NCBI GenBank assembly: GCA_905331475.1
Contig: CAJNYU010002049.1
Location: 182,723-246,722, forward strand
Origin: Rotaria socialis
Taxonomy: Eukaryota > Rotifera > Eurotatoria > Philodinida > Philodinidae
Reading direction: 5' to 3'
Length of the DNA stretch: 64,000 nt
Each line of letters opens with the position of its first letter. The first letter of the stretch is position 1. Under the pieces are notes generated by a model. The model did no database searches, was not told where the DNA came from, and was given only the letters and a program-made list of their open reading frames with translations. The position numbers and the translations under genes are program-made. This document shows positions 22,728 to 34,985 of this stretch, piece by piece.

Positions 22728-23459
22728 ATGGCTGTTACTTTAGTACAAGCTCATGCTATGGCTATGATTCTATCTATGATGACCTTCGGTTCTACGGGTA
22801 TTTTTATGGCACGTTATGGGCGTTCACTACGTTTCGGAGCTTACAAACAATTACTGGGCAAAGCTGTCTGGTTTCAAATACATCGATTTTTTCTTTCAAT
22901 ATCTTCATTATTAATTCTGGTCGGCTTCTTATTTATTCTAGTCTGGGCTGGTGGCAAATGGGTTAATCCTCAGCTCTTAGGTTTACGTTTGTTTGCTCAT
23001 TCAATAATGGGTGGTACAATTGTATGTTGTGCTATGATACAAATATGGTTAACATTATATCGTTGCAATCCTAATAGCCGCTTTCGTTATATTTTTGATT
23101 GGAGTCATCGTATTGTTGGTTTATTAGCATTTATTTTATCAATTCCAACGATATTTCTTGTATTACGTCTCATCGCTATTGTTTCAATTTGGGCTGCCTG
23201 GATTGTCATAGTAGTCATGATTTGTGAAAAGATTGAACACAAAAGACGAGTATCTGCAGCATCAATGGCAAACAACATACAGCAATGTGACAGAAATCAG
23301 GAGACTATGAATACAAATATACGGCCAGATATTGAAGCAGGTACACATACGACTGTGGTTAATCAATATCATAATCAAATAAAATTACTTTTATTTCTTA
23401 TTCATTTGCTTATAAGTATTACTCTTTCTATCTTACTGATTGTATTTGTTTGTCAATAA
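22728..23459 (+). CDS. Cytochrome b561-domain membrane protein
   Basis: 243-residue intronless frame starting at an ATG with an in-frame stop 9 nt upstream. It resembles the b561 module of ferric-chelate reductase 1/DOMON proteins, which carry electrons across membranes through two hemes. About five or six hydrophobic segments are visible. The four expected heme-ligand histidines are present: H9 in QAHAMAM, H52 in FQIHRFF, H91 in FAHSIMGG and H128 in DWSHRIVG. A loop of about 55 polar residues precedes a last C-terminal helix (about 219-242). No DOMON or reeler domain is attached, so it is a stand-alone b561 module or the last exon of a larger gene. AATAAA overlaps the stop codon, consistent with a real 3' end. 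Confidence 0.8.
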   Translation: MAVTLVQAHAMAMILSMMTFGSTGIFMARYGRSLRFGAYKQLLGKAVWFQIHRFFLSISSLLILVGFLFILVWAGGKWVNPQLLGLRLFAHSIMGGTIVCCAMIQIWLTLYRCNPNSRFRYIFDWSHRIVGLLAFILSIPTIFLVLRLIAIVSIWAAWIVIVVMICEKIEHKRRVSAASMANNIQQCDRNQETMNTNIRPDIEAGTHTTVVNQYHNQIKLLLFLIHLLISITLSILLIVFVCQ

Positions 23460-24328
23460 ATAAAATTACTTAATATATTCTTTGGATCTAGATTTCAATG
23501 TGAGTGTAAAACTTTTTGTACAGGATCCCTCATTTTTTCGATTCATTGAAGCGTAATAGAATAATTGATATCGTGATGCTTTTAGTGCAAGCAAACACTG
23601 CACTGTTATAACATTTCATGTGAGATTATTCTTCCGTGTGAAATATATATATATCAATATAAGATCTTAATGAAATGGGATGATGTTGAAATATAATACA
23701 GCACTTTAAAGTCAGAAAAGTCCAATGAGAGCACATAGATACACTAAAACCAAAACTATCAGCCCATAGTCCACCTTTTTTCAATTTTATTTCTATTGTA
23801 AATGAAAATTATGCGACCTATGTTTCCGACTGATATTTTTGATGAAGATTCATGAATAAAGAATTTAAAAAATAATATGATTTTTTTATAATAGAAACGT
23901 TTTGAACCTTGTTGTTTTATATTCGTCAATATTTTACATTGAAATTTTATTTAGTCTAAGTATTTATAGGATAAACGAATTTACTTTGTGCTAAATTTTC
24001 GCCTATGATATAATTTTATCTGACTTTTTACTAATTATCAGCAAGGTAATAGACAAGAGACGAGAATGTTCCTTTTTCATCTCTTTCTTCATGTATGGCA
24101 TCATATTATACTTCAAAAATCTTCTATTCTATGACTTATAATAGTAAGCAGACTATCAAACTTGTCTATCATTATGATTTTAATAGATGAAACGTATAGT
24201 GAACTCTTTAAAATCGTTTGACATGACGCTTATTAATCATGTTATTGATAAAAAAAATTATGGAAATAAGCTATAGATTTTATTTATAAGCCAACCAAAA
24301 ATATGATTATGAAACATCAGCTTTTGTT
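23460..24328. other. No gene recognised
   Basis: AT-rich 3' flank and intergenic DNA; nothing coding seen. Confidence 0.6.
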
Positions 24329-25441
24329 TTATTTTGCACCACCTGTATAACGTGGCAATGCCAAAACTTGAGGGAGTACTGGTCTTATCGGTCGTCGCCA
24401 ACATCGAAATATTTTTATAAATCCTTTTGAAGTTCAGGCACTGATCCATGCGCATACAAAAGGTAATAAAAAATTGCCATAAGATGTAAAGAATTTTGCA
24501 TATAATATAGAATCTTCACCCACTTCTTTTGGAATGCCACAAAGATAAACAAATTCCATTAACATTTTTGGTATGTAAATAATAAGATAGAGTATTAAAA
24601 TCGCTAATAATTGAATTGCAAAGGGGAAAAAGCGCGACTTCCGTACTTCCGTACTCCCTTCGCACTCCCTTGCATTTCCATCGTACTTCAAAAATTTTTT
24701 TGAAGTAGATGAAGCCGCGCTTTTCCGCCGTGTTGAATTGTTATCTTCGATGATTTTTCCAACGAATTGCTCGATGCATTCGATATTTTTGACAGAGAGA
24801 ACGGAAAATAATAGCAATACTGCAGAAAATAATTATTATTGCAGGTATTAGATCATTAGCTATAATATCCCACATGGCTAGTGCGCGAATCTCATAATAA
24901 CAAAGGGGATCGGCACAAGTAAGTTGACTATAATCAAATGTATTTTCACAAGGGGGAACTAGAATTCCAATGGTATTGTAGCAAAAACAGTACAAAAAAT
25001 GATGACTATTGGAAAATAATGAAGTGGAATAAATTTATATTTTGTCGATAATAGTTGATCATGGAAGATAAGAATGTGTCGCTCAATGGTTTCCCAAGAA
25101 AATAGTAGTATTGTTGTTATATATCGAGCTTCATTAATAAATACCCAGGTAAGACAAAATGTAGGATTTTGTGGCCAAACGTATCCCAAGCGATAATAAT
25201 TAAGAATCCATGGAATAGCTGTCAATTGAACAATAGTGTTGATGAAGAGAAGAAGAGTAATAACATGATTATGCAGAGCGTGGCGTAATGTTCGACTGAT
25301 AGTAAAGTTATAAAAAGATGAATAAAGAACAAATGGCCGATGGAATATAAAAAGGAAGAATAATCCAAAAACGAATAAGACGAGGAATAACGATTTCAGT
25401 CGGTAGTACCAATACTTCTTCGTTAGAACTGTTGTATTCAC
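24329..25441 (-). pseudogene. 7TM (rhodopsin-like) receptor pseudogene
   Basis: Minus-strand remains of a GPCR. TM segments can be read in order: two N-terminal helices (25441-25200), an NEARYITTILLFSWETIERHILIFH segment at TM3 (ER replaces the DRY-type motif), TM4 (about 25030-24960), an extracellular loop with CADPLCYYEIRA, TM5 (NDLIPAIIIIFCSIAII), a basic third loop, TM6 (IQLLAILILYLIIYIP) and TM7 (SYGNFLLPFV). There are frame breaks near 24975, 24760 and 24450, and a 114-bp MITE sits in the third intracellular loop. No ATG is found at the 5' end. This kind of receptor is greatly expanded in bdelloid rotifers (family knowledge). Confidence 0.75.
24619..24732. mobile_element. 114-bp hAT-type MITE in a 7TM pseudogene
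   Basis: Inverted ends CAAAGGGGAAAAAGCGCGAC and, on the other strand, CACGGCGGAAAAGCGCGGC. Flanked on both sides by TTGAATTG (24611-24618 and 24733-24740), a perfect 8-bp duplication. Interior has repeated acttccgt and actccctt units. Removing it joins the two halves of the receptor's third intracellular loop. Confidence 0.8.
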
Positions 25442-27640
25442 TTAATATGATGATGTTTTCACAAGAAATTTGAAATCACAAAAACCAATAATTAGAAGTA
25501 CGCGTAACATGTAAAATGTAGATGACAGAAAAAGTATCCTTTTGCTCATTACCTATCATTTTTCTCTTTTATTTTTCATAATATATTCATTATTATTTTT
25601 TAAAAATAGGATGTCCTCTAGTGTATTCAACGTGACACACGCCGTTTTATACCCGAATGAACAGTGCCTAGCAGTTATTAAGTTACATTCCATATGTAAA
25701 CTAGTCATTTTATTCTTAAAATGAAAATAATTTCAAGAAATGTCAACATACGAGACATTTTCAATCTTTTGATTAATAGCATCGTCGTGTATTGAAGAGA
25801 CTAATTCTTGACTGAGCACAAGATTTTCGTCCTTGATCAACCTTTCGGCTTCCTTACTGATGTTATCTTTGCTCACAATCATTAATATGCGATTTCAGGC
25901 ACAAAAATGAGGTATACTACCGAGTATATGAAAATTCTTCATAGGAAATAAAGACAAAATTATGTAACAATTTCTCTTCAAATAATTGAATCTATCAGAT
26001 CGTTAGTAGTGTAAACATGTGTCACGTATTACGAATTGCGTAATAGAAACAGGAGCGGTCAAGGTCAATAATGTATTTTGTTGACTTGAGAAGCAGAAAA
26101 AGAAAAACAAGATGAAAGAAACGAATACAAATACTAATCCAGTTTCCTTTAGAAGAGAACTACTATATCACAACATGAAATCTACTTATTAATCTACAAG
26201 ACATGATCATGTGAATTATTTTTAATGGTTCTTTTCTAAGTTAACTGTGATCAAGCACATACTTTCTTCATGTTATGATAATAACTCTCATTTGTTTTTC
26301 AACATTTGATCGAAGAAAAGTATATCTAAAATTATAGTTAAACATAAACTATATTACGTTATATGAGCTAGTCAGCGTTTTATTCTGAATCAATGAAATG
26401 TACGTAACAATAGATTTGTCTTTTTCAATTTAAAACCAGCTAAATACATACTATATTTACACCCATTCGAAGTAAACATACCTTTTCGGCATAATTCTAT
26501 AGGCGCTAAAATGTAAAACCTTTGCTTTTCTTCAATTGCAATCAAGTTAACAATCATTTCTATGCGTGGGGGTGGAGTGGGAGGTTACGGTGCGTAGACC
26601 GATACAATTGTTGCAAAATAAAAATAAATTAGTATTTGAAACTTTATATTCTCAATAGATCACGTCTATGTAGTGAATTTTTGGAATTTCTGAAGTTTAA
26701 CTCTTCGAAAGGAGACTAAATTAAAAGTAAATTCTGCCATTATGAGAAATTTTATTTTTAGATTCATTTCTCAGAAGCTTTGTACCTTAATAGATTAAAT
26801 GAAACAGACGGTATATTAATATTTCTAAAATTGAATTCATATCAGCTAGACAGGCTTTCTATCAATATAAGTAACAAAAGTTGGTAAAATATTGAAGAAT
26901 CTTGTGTTCTATTTCATTATACATTGTAGCATCATTTATATCAGTTACTTATAATTAAAATTTCATCATTCAAATAAATTACGCTCATATTTACGAAAAA
27001 GTAAATTGCTAAAATTACGAAAATTTCCATCAACTCGACAAGAGCATCAGAGTGTAAATCAAGAGTTTTAAGAAGTATTGGAAATTATTTCTTATAAATT
27101 GAATTTGACATTGATCATATACATTCTAGCCGTTTGTCTCCTCTTGTACATTCTGAAGAAAATATTGAGTTTTACAAGACAGATTCACTGTTGTTTGAGA
27201 ATATTCTGATAAATACTTCATTCTCTATAAAATATACATGATATGAATTTGATGCGAACAAATATTTATTTTCATTTTCGAAACAGAAAAATGAACTCTT
27301 CAGCAAACAAAAATACTATATTCTCAGTTTTATCTCAAGAGTTATTTAAAACGATAGAGAAAATGCGCGTAAAGGTATCATTTGAGGGAGCAGGCAGTTT
27401 TTCTTCCATAAAAACGTGAGCCGAATGGAATGTTTTTTTTTCACATCCAAGAAGACCCAAATCGATGTCATTGAAATTATTTCTTAGAAAATGATCAACT
27501 GATTTTTTGAGTTGCCCTTTGGATGAACAATGAATAAATAACGATTTTCATGCATTCAGTAAAGTAATATACATAATCTATCTAGAATTCATCATGTTCT
27601 TTAATTAACTAAAGATTTTCATTTGAACTAGGATCTAACT
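25442..27640. other. No gene recognised
   Basis: AT-rich intergenic DNA with no credible frame. A short G-rich patch (about 26565-26600) is the only composition change. Confidence 0.6.
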
Positions 27641-28420
27641 CAAGTTCATGCAGTACTCTTTGAACATCTCTAGATATGATTGAGGCATGCAGAAGTATGT
27701 CAAAAGTAATACATTCAACACTAAATTGACTTCGATTTCCAATTAAAAATATGTTCTACAACGATGTTTTGATCTTTAATCAAATGAATGTACTTCGTAT
27801 ATTTATAAGAAGTGTTTTGCATATATGGACCATACTGTACCGCTTCAATGAATATTTCGCACAGGTTAACCGTTGGCATTTCTAACAGTGACACAATGAG
27901 TTAGTAAGCTTCATATCGAGGGAAATTGTGATATTAAGTAGTGTAAAACATTGCACACTTAACATTATCTCTATCGGACCAAATTTATATTGAAGGACAA
28001 AATACTACTGGCATTCCTAGAGCAATAGAGCAATAAATTCTTGCATATTGCAGATATCCGTAAGCGAAACCATAGTCTGCGTTTACCATCGGTAACATTC
28101 TACTCTTAAAATAGCGACTATTATTATATATTCTATGATAAAGATTGGCAAATAATCAGATGCTGTTCAATGTCAGTTTTGCAATATGAGTTCTATTATT
28201 TTGTTGAACATCGTGAAGATATAGGAATATCGTCGATCTGATTAATGTAATATAAACTCAACATGTTCAATAGAAATGATGCATCACGCAAAATACGACC
28301 GAATCCTATACGAACATCTTTCAAAATATCTTGCAAATTATTTTTCAGTATAGGGGAAAAAACGATTTCTATCAACTTGATCAAATGCAATTTTATTTAC
28401 AGACGTACACAGACAATTGA
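27640..28420 (-). pseudogene. Decayed coding remnant, family unknown
   Basis: Pieces of protein-like sequence appear on the minus strand in different frames: LIKLIEIVFSPILKNNLQDI (about 28390-28330), a piece with VNADYGFAYGYLQYARI and GMPVVFCPS (about 28100-28005), and MPTVNLCEIFIEAVQYGPYM (about 27880-27820). They look like the remains of one enzyme or membrane protein, with many stops between them. I cannot assign a family. Confidence 0.3.
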
Positions 28421-29419
28421 ATATTGCAGTCATTCGTGTCTTCTGAATTATCAACAACACGAAAACTCTTATAGTCTATTGTACTCGGTGCTGAATTCGC
28501 ATAAGTTGATATCGACGTAGAGTCGGTAATATTAGATAAATTTTCAAGTATATGTAGATAGCCGAACTTCGAATAAAGAGTCTATATATATATAAATCTG
28601 AATTACTTTATAATTCATTGATGTCATCAACTCCTGCATTCGTATCGAAAGAAAAGTATAAATATTCATTAATTATCCGAAACCGAAGAAAGAAAATCGA
28701 TTCAATTTTTACGTGGATCATTCTCACGCCAAGGCAGAGAATTTATTAAAATCGAAACTTGTTTCCAATTTCATCGATATTTTTTAGATTATTTTACGAA
28801 AATCAGTTTTCATATGAGTCGAGCCAGTTGCTCTTATACAAACAAATAGCTAGTTTGTATACTTTGCTGAATCGAGATAATTGGTTTGATGTCAATTTTG
28901 GTCAAACTTGATTATTTTGAGCAAAGTTTCACTTTCAAAAACGATAGTAGCATTAGAAAATCTTTTTCGTGGAAGATTGTAGAGCGCATAAATCAGTTAA
29001 CAGCTTGTAGATAAATGATTAATCAGAAAACAATTTTGAAATTATTAAAATTAAAACGTTAGATTCAGTTGAGTATGCATATATTACATAAAATGATTCG
29101 ACTATGCATTTCTAAATGTTAGTTTTGATCATTTAAAAAGTTTTATAACAGCATAATTAATGATAGCAGGCCTCGGATTCTCACTTAACACTAATCTATT
29201 CTTATGCCATAGATTCGGTGAACAGTCATTCTATCTCATACATCTATATATATATATATATATATACGTGTACTACCATTTGAATGATGAGCTAGTCTAA
29301 AATATATAGCTAATTTTTATTTGATCAACCAAATCCAAATGAAATATATTAATAAACTCTTCATGAGGACATATTATATTGCGATTTGAAATCAATTTCG
29401 AAAAATAGTAGCTCAAATT
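28421..29419. other. No gene recognised
   Basis: AT-rich, with a (TA)n run at about 29243-29266. No coding signal. Confidence 0.6.
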
Positions 29420-29988
29420 TCACAACGGAACAGTCTCGTATTTGATATTTCGTTGCAACCAATCGCCACTAGGAATTTTTTCCCAGCTTTCGTTCAATAA
29501 TGCTGGTTTTGCTGCGTAAATGTAAGCAGACTTTGAACCACCTTCGATTAACACCTCCACTAATTTTCGTTCGTAATCATTGCCCTCTAAATCATCTGCT
29601 AAACGAATTTTTTGGTGAAATTGTTCTTTCGATGGCCAACTTAAGAGACGAACAACCATTGCATCATTCGAATCACCTTTAATTAAGACGGGAAAACAAT
29701 ATCACGAATGTATTCTATAGTATATATGTAGAACTACCTGTGAAAATTCCAAGCCCATACTTAAAGCTGGGGTTGAAGAACAATTGAAAACCTAAAACTT
29801 TGCCGGTCACAGCGGATTCAATATTCTTGAAAGTCAAATAAACTGAAATTACTGTTTTCAAAAAAGATACAAAGGCATACCTTAATGAAATCTCGAGTCC
29901 ATGGAAGGTCAGAATCATCATCATCACGTAAAGTTCCATATGCAGCTAGTAGTTCACAGCGTATATTTTCATTTATATCAGTAGTCAT
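29420..29988 (-). CDS. AIG2 / gamma-glutamylcyclotransferase-like protein
   Basis: Three exons on the minus strand, 29988-29881, 29825-29738 and 29676-29420, joined by 55- and 61-bp GT-AG introns with consistent phases, give 150 residues. The fold markers are AAYGTLRDD near the N-terminus (the YGxLR substrate loop), GFQLFFNP, and YERKLVEVLIEGG, where the glutamate after Tyr is in the position of the catalytic acid. ADDLEGNDYE matches the family pattern before it. Members act on gamma-glutamyl amides such as gamma-glutamyl amino acids in the cytosol. The length is usual for a single-domain member. The start ATG is the first in frame with the exon. Confidence 0.8.
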
Positions 29989-31644
29989 GATCTGATGTAA
30001 AACGTACAATTAATCGTTTTGCTTCTTCTCCAAATACGAGCTGAAAAGGTGAGAAGAAGGTGTACAGAATATTTTATTCACACAGATAAGATAGATGAGT
30101 CGTATTGTATCAACACATTAGTCTTACCGATAACGTTACTCCACGTGACAATTTTCAATATCAGATAACATATTTCCTTTAACAAGTTTTATGTAGATTT
30201 GTACGAGAACTAATGATATTATTATTTAGTTGACAACTCTTTTTGTGTGAGTTAGACAGTTTTGCATATTCTAACTTACGTATTAATCTAACTACTGAAA
30301 CAAATACTCTTATGTCAAACGATGTGTTACTGTCTGAGTGCGACTGTTTTGGTATTTTCTGATCTTTACACCTCTACATTGTACTTATCTTGTTTTGTTT
30401 TTCATTCATCTGATAAACCATTCATTCTTCAGATGCAGGATCTAAACGAAAAAGTTGATATTTTGAAGAGAGGATATAGAAATGAACTAGCAAAGCTACA
30501 TTTCCTAAAAAAAGAATGCGTTTTTCTAATCTAGCTTTGAAGATACCACAGAACGCCTAGTTCTAATGATAGAACATGTTCCTCTATCAAAAGAAGTAGT
30601 TTCATCTGTTGATTTTAGTCCACCTTCAATCAAAACGACTGCAGTTATTAATCTTGTCAGTTATCTATGTCATTTTTATTGTCGTATTATAGTTTATCTT
30701 GACGTTATATCCGTCGCCAGAATCACGTTCCTACACCGACGGATATCTTGCTGACGAATGACTTTTAGTTGCTTCCTATTAAAAATCTATTAGCTCGATT
30801 GTCTATTAGTAAAATTCAGATAAACTAATGATGTCTATTAAGATTTATCTGAGCATTATCATAAATCGTATAAACTTTTCCTTCTAATCAGATGATTCAA
30901 AAAATTTGATCGATTCTTATCAAAAATACACGTTAATGATTAAAACATTCTGCAAATAAAAATGAAATAGAAATTATCTAATTGACATACACTTATATTT
31001 TTTTCCAATCTGATAAATTATGTATTATCAAACATATTCTCTATAGAGGAACTTATTCAAGCGCTATGTAAATATGAGTATATGTAGTAGTAGTGATAGA
31101 ATTAAAGTATTTGATGATTTTGATGAACCATATTTGAAAATATCAATGATAATATATTTGCATATATCGACAGCTGTTTGTTGTAGTGTTCAAACTATGA
31201 AGCTTAAGTTAAATATGATACTATCTTCTTTCACGATTTGAGGTATGCTAATTCATTTAAGAAGCATACAGATACATATTTAATCAATAGTAATAAGGAA
31301 CAAATCTACTCTTAAAATGAAAAACAAAAATCTTCGCTAGTAGAAAAAATTTTGCGCGATAACACCATTTTTTCTGCATATAAGCACATTTTTAGTTGAA
31401 AGCAAGAAATGTACTCATACATACATTGAAGTATGTGTAAGCATGGTGCGCTTGTTGTTTTTGTTACTTTTCCTTTCTACATAGTCTTGTATGATAAGAC
31501 GGCGAATGAAAAAAAAAACATTTTCTTATATGTAACGTGACAGCATCGCGACATGCTTCACTCATTCTCCGCAGGCAATCGGCGGTGATACAAGCAAAGT
31601 AATTTACTGTTGTTTTTTTGGTTGTAGAAAAAAAGAAATATTCA
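29989..31644. other. Intergenic, no gene recognised
   Basis: AT-rich. Plus-strand frames at 30322-30534 and 30566-30754 have no recognisable domain. A 10-bp inverted repeat (ATATCCGTCG) lies at 30707-30746. The last 100 bases are the 5' flank of the hydrolase gene. Confidence 0.5.
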
Positions 31645-32614
31645 ATGATGTCTGATGTAGACGACGAAAAGCTTGATGCCTGCTGTCTCACCGAATATCA
31701 TCCATTACCTGGAATTCCACAAGGACAAATTATCAAGATTACCGAAATCAATACTTATCTGACCTTGGGAACAGACTCTTCGTCGAAAACAAGGCAATAG
31801 TTCTATTAACTGATGTATTTGGTATGTTGCTATTATTTATATACATGTATATGCGATTGTAACTTGTCAAGCATTCAGATAGGTTTGACGAAGAATCCGC
31901 GTATCACTGCCGATGAACTAGCTGAAAAAAGCGGTTACGATGTCTATATACCAGATTTATTCAATGGAGATCCAATAGCTTCTTCATTTCTTGAAAATGT
32001 GCCTCAAAATCCTGGAGAAAAAATGTGCATCGGCGCTAAAGTAAACTATAAGCGCTAAGGTAGTCACCGAGCAATATACTTTTCTCAATATAGATTCGTT
32101 TGGCTGGAAAATTTGTAACATCATTTGCTCCATGGCTTTTTCGTCATCGTCAAGCTGTTACTCTTCCAATCGCCGAAAAAATTTTCAAAGTAAGCAAATA
32201 TGTCATTTATTTCTTCTCTGTCAGAAATAATTTCAAAAGGCTCTTCGCTCAGAAAAAGGAGTGACGAGAATTCAAGCGGTAGGTTATTGTTTTGGTGGTC
32301 TTTATGCGCTGTTGGTAGGCAACGATGAACTTCATCTTGCAGATGTCATAGTTGGTTGTCATGTTTCACTGGTCAATAAGACCCATTTTCAACAACTACA
32401 AGTAACTGCGGCGTTTGTGTGTGCACAAGAAGACAATCAGTTTACGGATGCTCTTCGGTCAGAAGCGGAAAAAATTCTAGCTCACAAGTCAGATATACCG
32501 AGTAAATTTCTGTTGACCGAAGGAACAGTTCATGAATTTGCTGCCAGACCAGATCCTAACAATCCAGTCATTATGAAAGCATTCACTCAAGCTAATGACT
32601 TCATCGTCGCATAG
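31645..32614 (+). CDS. Dienelactone hydrolase family protein, with a frameshift in exon 1
   Basis: Four exons, 31645-31821, 31883-32040, 32094-32189 and 32240-32614, joined by 50-61 bp GT-AG introns. The alpha/beta-hydrolase core shows the strand VLLTDVFG, then GYDVYIPDLFNGDP, the nucleophile elbow GYCFGG (cysteine nucleophile), an acidic residue in CAQEDNQF and the histidine in TVHEFAARPD, so the Cys-Asp-His triad is complete. Family members hydrolyse dienelactone-like or other small esters. In exon 1 the frame that begins MMSDVDDEKLDACC runs into a stop after SSKTRQ, while the conserved VLLTDVF strand lies in another frame. A single-base change near 31785-31795 or a sequencing error explains this; total exon length is 806 nt, not a multiple of three. 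It may be a recent pseudogene. Confidence 0.75.
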
Positions 32615-34136
32615 GCTAAAGCTTATCTTTAATATGCATATTCATTGACATCTCGTATAACTATATGTTTTGTATGTGTTGTAATCTTCCATTGTGTCAA
32701 CGCCAATACTTTCAGGTTCACACAAAATATCTTGATGGTCAAAGCTACTACCAAAAGTACTTGAGAGTAAGAATAACAAATTTTCTAAAAGGAACAAAAA
32801 TAAGTTAGAGTCTATTTTTGAATAAAACTAAAAAAATCATCAAATTCATATGCCATGTGTTTGTCACAATAGCCAATTGTGCATCTTCATTGTAAACAAT
32901 GCAAGACTTATAGGTAGACATTTTTGTACACTCTTTGTGTTTCCTTGTTAGATCGAATGTAAACTTATGAATTGAAAGTTGATATCATACAATAATTAAG
33001 AGAATATTGGTGATTCAATAGGGGTTTTTATAAATATGAGATCCACCATACATAATATGATGGTACGGATGTGTGGTATCTGCATATATGCAGTGAATAT
33101 AAAGTATGGGAGTGGGTTGGTAATAATATATATCTGTGAAATAAAAAGTCATATTCAAACTGTTACTGATTATTATTTCATCACAAATTTCATTCAGTAG
33201 TGTGCGCTTCTAAACCGTGATTTATTTACTAGATGAAAAACTATACGTATAGGAGCCTCGTTATATCAAATAGTTTTTTTTAATGAGGATTGGAACTAGT
33301 GAACGATTTTGTAAAAGAATCGGTACCACTCAGTAACTCGCTTTACTTTTCAATATTTATACAAATAAGCTGCAAGATTGGATCACAATGAAAGTGTCAA
33401 AAGATTAACATTAGAAGAAAATGATGTTCTTACTAAACCGGCTCGAGCAAAAAGAATTAAATATTATTCCTTATCACTCAAATTTTGCACTGCTCAGCAG
33501 TTCCAATACATTAGTACGAAATTATAGCATATAGGTAAGACTACTTTTGCATAATTACTAGAAAAAAAAGGTATTTAAACGATGTTAATACCATATTTTA
33601 AAAGTTTTATAGATAAATACAATATATTTGTGGCATCTTACGAGTATTGAAATGGTATTTAATTATAATGTTATTTATAGAGTATCTCGAATTTAAAAAC
33701 ATCCTTAAATAAGAATCTTCCTGAAATGAAATCATTCGTTCGTCGCTAACCTTGTGATAATTATTGAATTATATCTACAAATATGAAAATTATTTGCGAA
33801 TGGATTCACAGAAATATAATATATGATAAATAACACTAATTCATTGATAGAGAAGTGAAGGCTATCGAAAAATGGACAGTATGCCAAAATATATCACATG
33901 TTTATTTTGAACACAGTATATACTGAATCGAAGTTTTGTCATTCTTGTCGGGCTTTGATGTTTATTGAATTTGATATAAGACTTTTTTACTCAGTAGTAG
34001 TTAGAACAATTAAATGTCAAATATTAAAAACAACATCAAACGGTCGTATTCGGTCTTTTTATTTATTCGATATTTTAAAATACTTATATTGTATTTGAAA
34101 ATTTTATTCTCCATCTGCGTATATCATTCATATTAT
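32615..34136. other. No gene recognised
   Basis: AT-rich intergenic DNA. The frame at 33898-34098 is not supported. Confidence 0.6.
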
Positions 34137-34985
34137 GGTAAGGTATACCAAGGTCAAAAATCGAGCAGAAAAAAGATTCCTTTCATTATATTATATGGTT
34201 GGGTAGAGCCGGACGAGTAGATCATGAAAATCACCTTTTAAATGTTTCTAGGCTTACGTTTTGACNCATTCGAACTGCCAAGCGATAGCGAACAAAACTT
34301 TGCATTCAGTTTGAAAAATATTCTTCCGTCTCTGAGAAAACCGATTTTTACTAGATCGGTGGCTATAGGTTAAAGAATTGTACTCTTATTTCGAGATTTC
34401 GACTATCAAAACTTAACTTCCATGCGAAACAAAACATCAGATTCAGAATCAGCACGAAAAGCAACATTAACTATCATAAATTTTATCAAAAAATATTTTC
34501 CATCAAAATTTTACCTGTCGGGGACTACAGAATAAAATCAAGAAAAAAATGACTAAGTGGGAGTAGGCTGGAATTTTGATGAAAATTTTTTTTTGATAAA
34601 ATTTATGATAGTCAATGTTGCTTTTCGTGCTGATTCTGAATCTGATGTTTTGTTTCGCATGGAAGTTAAGTTTTGGTACTCGAAATTGCGAAGTAAGAGT
34701 ACAATTCTTTAACGTAGATTCAGATTTTCATGCTGAATCTGATAATGATAGTTTTAGAAACTTAGAAGATTGTTAAACTCGGTAAATTTTGAGTTTTCCC
34801 GAAAAAAGTGAAATATTCACTTTTTTGGGTGTATTTTATATTTTGCAAATTTCTCAGTCAAAACGTAAGCCTAGAAACATTTAAAAGGTGATTTTCATGA
34901 TCTACTCGTCCGGCTCTACCCAACCATATAATATAATGAAAGGAATCTTTTTTCTGCTCGATTTTTGACCTTGGTACACCTTACT
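34137..34985. mobile_element. Foldback (palindromic) element, about 850 bp
   Basis: Two long arms in inverted orientation: 34137-34265 matches 34985-34858 almost base for base, and about 34365-34500 matches 34715-34585. The ends read GGTAAGGTATACCAAGG on the left and AGTAAGGTGTACCAAGG on the right (other strand). A TA lies next to each end, so a TA duplication is possible but not certain. One ambiguous base (N at 34266) falls inside the left arm. Non-coding. Confidence 0.75.

Noticed and set aside
30707..30746. 10-bp inverted repeat ATATCCGTCG
   Set aside because: Too short, without duplication or further structure.
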